This document shows, piece after piece, positions 27,286-34,568 of a stretch of 64,000 nucleotides of DNA. The DNA lies in contig CAKXXW010000002.1 in the NCBI GenBank assembly GCA_934378145.1, positions 52,596 to 116,595 of the forward strand, written 5' to 3'. Made by a program: the position numbers and the translations under genes. The notes beneath the pieces were generated by a model, which saw only the letters and a list, made by a program, of their open reading frames with translations, was not told the DNA's origin and searched no databases. The stretch's first letter is position 1, and every line of letters begins with the position of its first letter. The DNA comes from an uncultured Eubacteriales bacterium (GTDB lineage: Bacteria > Bacillota > Clostridia > Oscillospirales > CAG-272).

Positions 27286-27314
27286 TTGCAAAACCGGAAA
27301 AGATGTGCTATAAT
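27286..27314 (+). promoter_or_regulatory. tRNA-Trp promoter
   Basis: TTGCAA, 17-base spacer, TATAAT, 14 bases before the tRNA. Confidence 0.78.
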
Positions 27315-27328
27315 ATAAAAGTTGGTAC

Positions 27329-27404
27329 AGGGGTATAGCTCAGCTGGTAGAGTACCGGTCTCCAAAACCGTGGGTCGCGGGTTCGAATCCTCCTGCCCCT
27401 GCCA
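27329..27404 (+). tRNA. tRNA-Trp (anticodon CCA), CCA encoded
   Basis: Acceptor AGGGGTA pairs with TGCCCCT, anticodon loop CTCCAAA reads UGG, discriminator G then CCA. By hand the T stem has a C-C mismatch (GCGGG against CCTCC) and the anticodon stem has one C-T mismatch at its base, which is unusual but leaves the overall fold intact. Confidence 0.92.
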
Positions 27405-27435
27405 AAAAAGCACTTGCTTCGGCAAGTGCTTTTTC
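27405..27435 (+). terminator. Terminator after tRNA-Trp
   Basis: 12-bp stem AAAAGCACTTGC/GCAAGTGCTTTT with a TTCG tetraloop and T tract. Confidence 0.88.
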
Positions 27436-27528
27436 TTTGGAAAAGTCATGGCTGAGATCAAAAGGCAATTGAACTGACAAATTCCGGATCATGTAATTGA
27501 AGAAACGAATTCGTGGGAAGTGATCGTT

Positions 27529-27950
27529 ATGATTAGAAAATTACAGAAAACAGATATAAACAGGCCGATATATGGTTAGAAACCAATCTGAAAGCACATT
27601 GTTTTATTCCCTCACAGTATTGGGAAAGTAATTTTGAAACAATAAAAGAAATGTTATCGCAGGCAGAAGTCTATGTATATGAGACTGATCAAAAAATACA
27701 AGGCTTTATAGGGGTAAACGAGGAATACATTGAAGGCATTTTTGTTTGCAACGAAATGCAGTCACAAGGTATAGGCAAGATTTTGCCGGAGCATATAAAG
27801 AATAAAAAGCCCAAATTGTTGTTGAATGTGTATCAGAAAAACACACGGGCAATTCATTTCTACCAAAGAAAGGGATTTAAGATTCAGTTTGAAGGTGCGG
27901 ACGAAACTACAGGTGAAACAGATTATGTAATGGCATGGCAACAGAAATAA
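27529..27950 (+). pseudogene. Frameshifted GNAT N-acetyltransferase
   Basis: The first 12 codons (MIRKLQKTDINR) are in one frame and run into TAG at 27577. From 27564 the frame shifts and continues ADIWLETNLKAH to the stop at 27950, covering the acetyl-CoA binding motif NEMQSQGIGKILPE and YQRKGFKIQFEG. The join looks like loss of four bases (an I-A codon pair is broken). The intact gene would be about 140 residues. No ribosome site precedes the ATG. The DNA is clearly AT-richer than its surroundings, suggesting recent transfer. An internal ATG (27651) could give a truncated protein. Confidence 0.82.
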
Positions 27951-28065
27951 AAATGCTGTTAACCCCTATACACATCGTAGGGCGTTTGGCTTATTTTTAC
28001 GAAATAAAAGTATAAACATCACCGAATTTTCTATTCGCCGTTTTGATACTTTTAGCAGTAAACAC

Positions 28066-28097
28066 AGCCCCTCCCGCGCAAAAGCGCGGGAGGGGCT
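28066..28097 (-). terminator. Terminator of the PP2C phosphatase gene
   Basis: Perfect 14-bp stem AGCCCCTCCCGCGC with AAAA loop, just after the stop at 28110 on the minus strand; the tail is weak in T. Confidence 0.75.
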
Positions 28098-28109
28098 TCA
28101 TTCTTTATT

Positions 28110-29498
28110 TTACTTTTTCCGATCTTCGCTCTGACCGTGATAGCAAAGGCTCAGCACGGTGATGTCATCAAACTGCGGAGCCTTCCCCACAAAAGCCTCC
28201 ACATCGGTTCTGACCGCTGCCAGAAGCTCCTTCGGTGCGCAGTCACGGTTGGCATTGAGGACAGCCGAGAGCCGCTCCTCGCCGTAAAGCTGCTGTTCCG
28301 CGTTAGTTGCCTCGGTAACGCCGTCGGTATAAAGAAACAGTGCGTCCCCGGGAACCAGATCAAGGCTGCATGCACGGTAGCGCATATTCTCAAGTCCCGC
28401 CAGCACAAGTCCGCTGCGGGTGCGGAGGTAATCATATCCGCCGCCGACGCGGCGCAGAAGCGGCGGGTTATGCCCCGCGTTTACATAGTCAAGGTGTCCC
28501 GTGGACAGCTCGAGAACTCCCATCCACGCGGTCACGAACATACCCTCATCATTTGTCTCGCAAAGCAGGCGGTTCACCTCCGTAAAGACAAGGTCAGGCG
28601 ATGTTCCGCTCTTTGCGTGATCATTTATCAGCGTTTTGGCTATGACCATGAAAAGTGCCGCCGGGACGCCCTTGCCGGATACATCCGCCACGACTACCGC
28701 GAGGTGATCCTCATCGACCATAAAAAAGTCGTAAAAATCTCCGCCTACCTCTTTGGCGGGGTTCATTATGGCGTAAATATCAAATTCCTCCTGCTCCGGG
28801 AAAACGCGCGGGAGCATTGATGTCTGGATATGTGTAGCCACGCTCAGCTCGGATGCTATCTGCTGCTTATCCGCACTGTCCCTGATCTGCCGCTCAAGAA
28901 GCTTTCGTGTGCGGTCAGCCAGCGTGGAGCATATGATGGTCACGCCGCAGAGGATGAGCGAACGCGGCAGGATGTAGAACAGGACGATCCGGCGTATGGT
29001 ATCTCCCGTGACCACACGCGGACCATCGGTCTCAAGCGCCTTGAGCAGATTGCTGTCCCATTCACCGACATATGTACCAATCAGAAGGGATGCCGCCATA
29101 CACACCACCGAAACTGCCAGCAAACCGTAGGAAAAGCGCTTTGAGTAGTAATGGCAGCCGAGCACCAGCGGCACCGCCCATGCCAGAATGGCATGACTCG
29201 GCAATGCGGCGGACAAAAGCGTGATGCCCAATATACAGCACAGCATGATATAGAGCTTCAGCCGCGGTGAATTCTTGTTTTTTATAAGCCTCAGAAGAAG
29301 GCTCGGCAGAAGCATAAGCACGATCCCGCCGAATCCCGCTATCGCCATGATGGTTTTCGGCACAATGAATACTCCCAGAGCATTCAGCACAAGGATAACG
29401 GCGATAACGATCGCAAGCACGCGCATACAGCGCGCGGCGTAAAGGTTTGCTTCCTTTTCGTTTTCCGCAAAGGCGGCGGAGTAATCCGTTTCGTTCAT
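28110..29498 (-). CDS. Membrane PP2C (SpoIIE-like) serine phosphatase
   Basis: A 462-residue protein with about six membrane helices in residues 25-205, a linker helix (about 210-240, signalling coiled coil), and a C-terminal PPM/SpoIIE-type phosphatase. Metal and catalytic elements are EVGGDFYDFF, VVADVSGKGVPAAL, LFLYTDGVTEATN and FDDITVLSL. Such phosphatases usually dephosphorylate an anti-anti-sigma factor or act as RsbU-like switches; no STAS or kinase partner is encoded nearby. Transcribed alone from a strong promoter. Confidence 0.92.
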   Translation of the reverse strand: MNETDYSAAFAENEKEANLYAARCMRVLAIVIAVILVLNALGVFIVPKTIMAIAGFGGIVLMLLPSLLLRLIKNKNSPRLKLYIMLCCILGITLLSAALPSHAILAWAVPLVLGCHYYSKRFSYGLLAVSVVCMAASLLIGTYVGEWDSNLLKALETDGPRVVTGDTIRRIVLFYILPRSLILCGVTIICSTLADRTRKLLERQIRDSADKQQIASELSVATHIQTSMLPRVFPEQEEFDIYAIMNPAKEVGGDFYDFFMVDEDHLAVVVADVSGKGVPAALFMVIAKTLINDHAKSGTSPDLVFTEVNRLLCETNDEGMFVTAWMGVLELSTGHLDYVNAGHNPPLLRRVGGGYDYLRTRSGLVLAGLENMRYRACSLDLVPGDALFLYTDGVTEATNAEQQLYGEERLSAVLNANRDCAPKELLAAVRTDVEAFVGKAPQFDDITVLSLCYHGQSEDRKK

Positions 29499-29562
29499 AT
29501 GATCACCGTCCGTTCTGTTTTTTCTGTCGCAACATAATAAAAGTTAATCTGTTTATTTATAT

Positions 29563-29591
29563 ATTATACCTGTTCCGGCGGAAAATGTCAA
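29563..29591 (-). promoter_or_regulatory. SigA promoter of the PP2C gene
   Basis: TTGACA, 17-base spacer, TATAAT on the minus strand, 65 bases upstream of the start. The 373-base gap at 29499-29871 holds this promoter, the divergent promoter at 29699-29727 and the leader hairpin at 29775-29815; I see nothing else in it. Confidence 0.8.
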
Positions 29592-29698
29592 CACTTTGCG
29601 GCGAATACCGCAATTGATCTCTGTAAACTTCCACTTTTCTGCCCAACGCGATACAGCGTATTGTTTTTGAATTTTCTGTATAAAATTACAATTCGCTA

Positions 29699-29727
29699 TT
29701 GCATTTTCTTCCTCTTTATAGTACAAT
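29699..29727 (+). promoter_or_regulatory. Promoter of the YczE-like gene
   Basis: TTGCAT, 17-base spacer, TACAAT. It lies 145 bases before the gene, leaving room for a structured leader. Confidence 0.6.
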
Positions 29728-29774
29728 GAAATTCCAAAATCAGTATGGATTTTTCTGAGATACAGGCTCATTTT

Positions 29775-29816
29775 TCGCCATACGCCCGCATTCAGCGGGT
29801 GTATGGCGATTTTTTA
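29775..29816 (+). promoter_or_regulatory. Terminator-like hairpin in the leader (possible attenuator)
   Basis: 15-bp stem (29775-29789 with 29795-29809, one G-U) and a 5-base loop followed by TTTTTT, between the promoter and the gene at 29872. Downstream, GTATCTGTAAAAAT occurs twice, the second copy covering the ribosome site and start. This looks like conditional termination, but no known riboswitch fold is recognised. Confidence 0.55.
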
Positions 29817-29871
29817 TGTGAAATCTACCGTATCTGTAAAAATCAATACCCACAAAGGAGTATCTGTAAAA

Positions 29872-30585
29872 ATGCCACGAAAAATCAAAGTATCAAGCGA
29901 AGTGACCTATCTTATCGCAATCGTATTGCTGTCTTTTGCGGTTGCGATTCTTTCCGCCGCCGATTTCGGGATCTCCATGATCGTCGCACCGGCATATCTG
30001 CTGAGTATGAAGCTGCCCGTGCTGAGCTTCGGTCAAGCCGAATACCTGATCCAGACGGGAGTACTTATCCTTCTTTGCATTATTTTGAAAAAATTTCGGC
30101 CGGTTTACCTATTTTCCTTCGGAACCTGCCTGATCTACGGCTTTGTGCTTGATCTGTGGAGAAATATCCCGTTTTTCAATCCGCAGACAACACCACCCGG
30201 AAGTATGGCTTTGTGGCTCAGAATTCTGATGTTTCTTATCGGTGTAATATTGACATCCTTTTCCGTTTCACTGTTTTTCAAAACATATCTGTATCCTCAG
30301 GTATACGACTTTTTCGTAAAAGCCGTTTCGACGAGATACGGGATCAGATTGTCCCTTCTCAAGACTGTCGTTGACCTCTCATGCCTTGCGGCAAGTGTCA
30401 TCATGACATTCGCTTTTTTCGGCAAGATTCAGGGTATCGGATGGGGTACACTTGTCATGGCGTTTCTTAACGGAGCCGTAATCGGACTCTTTTCAAAATT
30501 ACTTGACAGAATGTTTGACTTCCGACCGACTTTCCCTCGGTTTGCCGCTCTCTTTGAATTAAAAGCAGAAAATGTGTCTGTGTAA
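29872..30585 (+). CDS. YczE/DUF6198-like integral membrane protein
   Basis: A 237-residue protein with five to six membrane helices (about 15-36, 63-78, 85-103, 118-142, 167-188, 195-213). The motif ADFGISMIVAPAYLLS and the overall plan fit the YczE/YitT-like DUF6198 family, whose function is unknown. AAAGGAG supports the ATG at 29872 rather than one 23 codons earlier. Confidence 0.78.
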   Translation: MPRKIKVSSEVTYLIAIVLLSFAVAILSAADFGISMIVAPAYLLSMKLPVLSFGQAEYLIQTGVLILLCIILKKFRPVYLFSFGTCLIYGFVLDLWRNIPFFNPQTTPPGSMALWLRILMFLIGVILTSFSVSLFFKTYLYPQVYDFFVKAVSTRYGIRLSLLKTVVDLSCLAASVIMTFAFFGKIQGIGWGTLVMAFLNGAVIGLFSKLLDRMFDFRPTFPRFAALFELKAENVSV

Positions 30586-30608
30586 AACCGGCTGTTGCGC
30601 AAACCGGC

Positions 30609-30637
30609 TTGAAAAATTCTCGCGACTGTGATATGAT
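30609..30637 (+). promoter_or_regulatory. Promoter of the small membrane protein pair
   Basis: TTGAAA, 17-base spacer, TATGAT, about 55 bases before the start at 30691. Confidence 0.65.
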
Positions 30638-30690
30638 AAGATCGTGAAAGCCGACAGACAGTTCGGCAGCTTACGAAAGATCAGATCCCG

Positions 30691-30879
30691 ATGATAATAA
30701 CAATAATTTCGACCATAATAATTATGATAGCATATTTTCTCCTTCTTTTCGGCGGAGTAGCTTTCATTCAGGACAAGAGATTCTTCTCTTCCGCACCGAA
30801 GGAAAATCTTGCAGCGATCCCCGACAAAAAAGAAGAAAGATTCCGCGGCTCCCGAGCTGTGGGATGGATAATACGATAA
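30691..30879 (+). CDS. Small single-helix membrane protein
   Basis: A 62-residue protein with one long hydrophobic segment (about 2-27, very rich in Ile) and a basic/acidic cytoplasmic-type tail. It overlaps the next gene by 16 bases, so the two are translated together. No clear ribosome site. I do not recognise the family; with the next gene it looks like a conserved two-gene unit. Confidence 0.6.
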   Translation: MIITIISTIIIMIAYFLLLFGGVAFIQDKRFFSSAPKENLAAIPDKKEERFRGSRAVGWIIR

Positions 30880-31184
30880 CTGCGATACTTATGTTCATCG
30901 GTGCGTTTGCCCTCGGCATATGGGATGGGATACGGAAGAATTTCGGCTTCTGGCAATTTTTTGCGTGTTTTCTCACGATGCTTTATCTGATGGAAATATA
31001 TGATATAGTGTTCTTCGATTGGGTACTGCTCTGCCATTCAAACTTCTTCCCGCATTATTATCCTGAGCTTAAAGGCATCGTTGGCCCTCATCAGTTCGGG
31101 TACAACAAGAAGACCCACATCCTGCACTTCATTATGTATATCCCTGCCTGTGCCGCGGTCGCACTGATATGCACTTTATTCTGA
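30864..31184 (+). CDS. Small multi-pass membrane protein, unknown
   Basis: A 106-residue protein with three helices (about 5-24, 29-48, 85-104) and a conserved-looking central stretch rich in aromatic residues and His (YDIVFFDWVLLCHSNFFPHY). Encoded out of frame with, and overlapping, the preceding small protein. Function unknown. The His/Asp-rich loop could bind a metal or substrate, which is a guess. Confidence 0.68.
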   Translation: MDNTITAILMFIGAFALGIWDGIRKNFGFWQFFACFLTMLYLMEIYDIVFFDWVLLCHSNFFPHYYPELKGIVGPHQFGYNKKTHILHFIMYIPACAAVALICTLF

Positions 31185-31241
31185 CGGTCGGGATTTCTTG
31201 AATTTTCTTTTCAAATCGACACATTTCTCTGTCCGTGTTGC

Positions 31242-31269
31242 TTGACTCAGCCTCTGTATGCGCTATAAT
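31242..31269 (+). promoter_or_regulatory. Promoter of the 31299 operon
   Basis: TTGACT, 16-base spacer, TATAAT, 29 bases before the start; AAAGGAGG lies between. Confidence 0.68.
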
Positions 31270-31298
31270 GTAGCCACAAAACAAAGGAGGCATAAGCC

Positions 31299-31652
31299 AT
31301 GAACACAGATAAGATCTACGCAGAACAACTCGCAAACCAATACGCGCCGAAGGAGACATCAAAGGTCATTGCCCTTCGTAAGCTCGACGCAAAGGCAAAG
31401 CGTCCCGCTCACATCTTCGCCTACACCTTCGGCATCATCGCCGCCCTCGTCTTCGGCACCGGAATGTGCCTTACCATGGGACAGATAGGCGACGGCACGA
31501 CCGCATCGTTTATACTCGGAATCGTCCTCGGCATCGTCGGTGGCGCATGCATGGGCATCAACTACCCTGTCTACAAGAAAATACTCGAAAAGGGCAAAAA
31601 GAAATACGCCTTCGAGATATTGGAGCTTGCAAAGGAGATCAGCGGGAAATAA
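31299..31652 (+). CDS. Small two-helix membrane protein, conserved in Firmicutes
   Basis: A 117-residue protein: a basic amphipathic N-terminus (YAPKETSKVIALRKLDAKAKRP), two helices (about 39-59 and 68-88) and NYPVYKKILEKGKKKYA. Homologues are often mislabelled dihydropteridine reductase; no enzymatic motif is present. Strong AAAGGAGG. First gene of a run with a membrane protein and a TetR regulator. Confidence 0.75.
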   Translation: MNTDKIYAEQLANQYAPKETSKVIALRKLDAKAKRPAHIFAYTFGIIAALVFGTGMCLTMGQIGDGTTASFILGIVLGIVGGACMGINYPVYKKILEKGKKKYAFEILELAKEISGK

Positions 31653-31655
31653 CTT

Positions 31656-32546
31656 ATGAAAAAGGTGACGGCGATTCTGAATAAGCTGTTGCACCCGCCG
31701 TTGTGGGTGCTGATCGCAGCGCCCGCAACGGTATTCCCCGCGCTCATCTTCATCTTCATTGAAGGTCTGAATGACAGCGTACCGGCATATTGCATCTACT
31801 GCCTGTCGGCGTACTGTCTGACAATACTGATCGTTCCCCTGCCGAAACTGATAAAACAGATAAAGTCCGGCGCAAAGCAAAAGATCACCCGTTCGAAGTT
31901 CGGTGAAAGATATATCAGCGACCCTGCCTTCCGCGCAAGCGTAGGACTTTACCAGGGGATGGCGATGAACTTCCTGTATGTCGTCTTCCACATATTCGCG
32001 GGGATAAGGTACTCCTCTGTATGGTTCATTACAATGGCGATATATTATCTTATACTCGGAGCTCTCCGACTGTCGCTGATAATAACCTGCCGCCACCGTG
32101 ATATGCAAAAGGAGATCGCCTGCTACCGAAGGACGGCATGGTTCCTGTTTATTCTGAATATCCCCATGGGAGGTATGATAACCCTCATGGTGCTTACAGA
32201 CTCGGGATATTCCTACCCGGGCTACATTATCTATATATCGGCAATGTACACCTTCTACACGGCTGTCGTGTCGGTGATAAACATAGTGAAATTCCGGAGA
32301 CTCGGAAGTCCCGTTCTGTCATGTGCAAAAGTTCTGAATTGTGTCGCCGCGATGATGTCGGTACTCGGACTTCAGACCGCAATGATAACAGCGTTTTCCA
32401 CCGAAAGCGACGGCTTCCGCAGAATGATGAACGCAATTACCGGAAGCGCCGTGTGGCTTGCCGTCATAGCGACCGCCGTCTATATGCTGTTCCGCAGCAG
32501 AAAACAGAAAAGTGAGGTGAGTCCCCCTGAACCGTTCGGAAAGTAA
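31656..32546 (+). CDS. Multi-pass membrane protein, unknown
   Basis: A 296-residue protein with about seven hydrophobic helices spread over the length and no recognised domain. It starts 3 bases after the upstream stop, and its end overlaps the likely start of the TetR gene. A transporter or sensor role is possible but unsupported. Confidence 0.7.
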   Translation: MKKVTAILNKLLHPPLWVLIAAPATVFPALIFIFIEGLNDSVPAYCIYCLSAYCLTILIVPLPKLIKQIKSGAKQKITRSKFGERYISDPAFRASVGLYQGMAMNFLYVVFHIFAGIRYSSVWFITMAIYYLILGALRLSLIITCRHRDMQKEIACYRRTAWFLFILNIPMGGMITLMVLTDSGYSYPGYIIYISAMYTFYTAVVSVINIVKFRRLGSPVLSCAKVLNCVAAMMSVLGLQTAMITAFSTESDGFRRMMNAITGSAVWLAVIATAVYMLFRSRKQKSEVSPPEPFGK

Positions 32547-33105
32547 ATACTTTGCCACCGCCGCCCGCATGGACGAAGCTTTTCTCGAACTGCTCGAAAA
32601 GAAGGACTTCGCCTACATCACTGTCAAGGAGATCTGCGAAAAGGCAGGAGTCAACCGCTCGACCTTCTATCTGCACTACGAGACGCTCGGCGACCTTCTT
32701 GAAGAAAGCACGAAGCATATCATAGACCGTTTCGTCGACTGTATGCCGCAGGACACGGTCGAATTTCTCGAAAAGCTGAACGACCGCCCGATAGAGGAGC
32801 TGTACCTCATCACCCCCGAATATCTGATACCCTATCTGAATTACATCAAGGAACACCGCCGTGTGTTCCGTACCACTCTCGAGCAAGCGTCCGCTCTGAA
32901 AATGGATGAGGCGTATCTGGCGCTGAACCACCACATATTCACACCGATCCTTGAGCGCTTTCATGTTCCGCCGGAGGATCGGGCATATATGATGTCCTTT
33001 TATATAAGTGGTCTGATCGCCGTCATCAACGAATGGCTGAAAAATGACTGCACGGATCCTGTCGAACATATCATCTCGGTCATGCAGACCTGCATAAAAT
33101 TCTGA
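32527..33105 (+). CDS. TetR/AcrR-family transcriptional regulator
   Basis: A TetR repressor with a helix-turn-helix at about residues 34-56 of the longer form (ITVKEICEKAGVNRSTFYLHYET) and a helical ligand domain. I favour a CTG start at 32527 (LNRSESKYFATAARMDEAF, behind GAGGTGAG), giving 192 residues and the normal first helix; the ATG at 32569 would cut that helix. It probably controls the preceding membrane-protein genes. Confidence 0.85.
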   Translation: MNRSESKYFATAARMDEAFLELLEKKDFAYITVKEICEKAGVNRSTFYLHYETLGDLLEESTKHIIDRFVDCMPQDTVEFLEKLNDRPIEELYLITPEYLIPYLNYIKEHRRVFRTTLEQASALKMDEAYLALNHHIFTPILERFHVPPEDRAYMMSFYISGLIAVINEWLKNDCTDPVEHIISVMQTCIKF

Positions 33106-33150
33106 TACCGAAGTCTCCGGACGGCAATTGCCGTCCGGAGACTTCGGTAT
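33105..33150. repeat. Perfect 46-bp palindrome
   Basis: Two 23-base arms with no spacer begin at the last base of the TetR stop codon (arm begins ATACCGAAGTCTCCGG). It can form a very strong hairpin, but a proper T tract is lacking on the plus side. Either a terminator variant or a protein-binding palindrome. Confidence 0.8.
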
Positions 33151-33208
33151 ATTCAGAGCCGTAAAGCAACTACTCACTTTGTCGGCTCGAATTTTTTTGA
33201 AAAAGCCC

Positions 33209-33237
33209 TTGACAATCCCAGACTATTGTGATAGTAT
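33209..33237 (+). promoter_or_regulatory. Promoter of the blaI operon
   Basis: TTGACA, 17-base spacer, TAGTAT. Two BlaI-like operators overlap and follow it. Confidence 0.75.
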
Positions 33238-33253
33238 ATACTACAACGATAGT
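33222..33253. promoter_or_regulatory. Paired BlaI-type operators
   Basis: ACTATTGTGATAGT (33222-33235) and ACTACAACGATAGT (33240-33253), each with ACTA/TAGT arms, sit on the -10 region and start point. The arms match the TACA/TGTA-like dyads bound by BlaI/MecI repressors, implying autoregulation. Confidence 0.65.
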
Positions 33254-33276
33254 CTGAGCGAAGGAGATCAACACGA

Positions 33277-33633
33277 ATGAATATAAAATTATTTGACAGT
33301 GAGCTTAAAGTAATGGAGCTTATCTGGGAAAAAGAACCGGTAAGCGCAAAAGAGCTGAGCCTTATTGCGGAAAAGGAATACGGTTGGAACAAGAACACGA
33401 CCTACACAGTTATCAAAAAGATCGAGGCAAAAGGATATATACGGCGTACCGAACCCGGATTCATCTGCTCTTCTCTGATTTCAAAGGAAGATGTATGTAA
33501 AAGCGAAGCAAAGGCACTTCTCGAAAAATTCTTCGGCGGATCAAGAAAGGCACTGTTCTCTGCCCTCATCGAAGATGAAAAGCTTTCGCCCGATGAAATT
33601 GCCGAACTCCGCGGTATGATAGACAAGAAGTAA
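33277..33633 (+). CDS. BlaI/MecI-family repressor
   Basis: A 118-residue winged-helix repressor (DSELKVMELIWEKEPVSAKEL, NKNTTYTVIKKIEAKGYI) with the C-terminal dimerisation helices. BlaI represses its target operon until cleaved or released by BlaR1. It lies 2 bases before a BlaR1-like gene and behind a promoter with two matching operators. No beta-lactamase or PBP2a gene is present in the window. Confidence 0.92.
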   Translation: MNIKLFDSELKVMELIWEKEPVSAKELSLIAEKEYGWNKNTTYTVIKKIEAKGYIRRTEPGFICSSLISKEDVCKSEAKALLEKFFGGSRKALFSALIEDEKLSPDEIAELRGMIDKK

Positions 33634-33635
33634 CC

Positions 33636-34553
33636 ATGCTCGGAAGAATTTTCTATTGGGTATTCAATATGAGCATTGCATCGATCATATGCGGAATACC
33701 CGTTCTGATATTGCGACGGATAAAGCGGATACCACGCCGTGTATCAGTCTTTCTGTGGCTGATCCCGTATATCCGTATGTGCATACCGTTCGGTTTTTCG
33801 GCTAAATACGGACTTATGGCGCTGATCTCAAAATTCACAACCAAAACAGTCGTAATCCCCCTCCCGCTAAACGGCTCCACCCCGAAGTTCACGGGAGTGA
33901 ATTTCGTTATGGGAGCATCAGGATATTTCCCTATCACATACAAGGTAGATTATCTCGAGAGGCTTTTCGATGTCGCCTCCGTAATATGGATCATCATCGC
34001 GCTTTCCGGAATACTTGCATGGATCATAGTTTACTCCGTCACAATGCACACAATAAAGGATTCGCAAAAGATAAAAGACAACATTTTCGTTTCCGACAGG
34101 ATAAATGCCACAGCAGTGTACGGGATCATAAAACCGAGGATCCTTCTCCCACGCGGATATCGCGAAGATGGCATTGAATATGTCCTTATGCACGAAAACA
34201 CGCATATAAAAAGGAGAGATAACGCCGTTCGGATCGCGGCTCTCTTCATATCATGTCTTCATTGGTTCAATCCCTTTTCCTGGCTCTGTCTGAAACTGCT
34301 GTATTCCGACATCGAGCTCGCCTGCGATGAAACGGTGCTTTCAAAGCTCAGCGAAGATCAAAAAAAGTCCTACGCACACGCCCTGCTCTCAGCGGCAGAG
34401 GGAGCAAATGCGTTTGCCTCGCCCTTCGGCGGAGCAAATATAAGACTCAGAATCGAAAATATACTTACATACCGCAAACTGTCCGCGGCATCGGTCATCG
34501 CATTTTCGGCGATGATCATGGCTGCTTTATATATACTTCTGACAAATGCATAA
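33636..34553 (+). CDS. BlaR1-like M56 membrane metallopeptidase
   Basis: A 305-residue M56 peptidase with four membrane helices (about 8-26, 38-52, 114-135, 283-303). The zinc site is HENTH at 186-190 with the third ligand in IELACDE (about 229-235). It lacks the C-terminal penicillin-sensor domain of true BlaR1, so its signal is likely not a beta-lactam. It probably inactivates the adjacent BlaI-type repressor. Confidence 0.9.
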   Translation: MLGRIFYWVFNMSIASIICGIPVLILRRIKRIPRRVSVFLWLIPYIRMCIPFGFSAKYGLMALISKFTTKTVVIPLPLNGSTPKFTGVNFVMGASGYFPITYKVDYLERLFDVASVIWIIIALSGILAWIIVYSVTMHTIKDSQKIKDNIFVSDRINATAVYGIIKPRILLPRGYREDGIEYVLMHENTHIKRRDNAVRIAALFISCLHWFNPFSWLCLKLLYSDIELACDETVLSKLSEDQKKSYAHALLSAAEGANAFASPFGGANIRLRIENILTYRKLSAASVIAFSAMIMAALYILLTNA

Positions 34554-34568
34554 AAAGGAGGATGCGCA

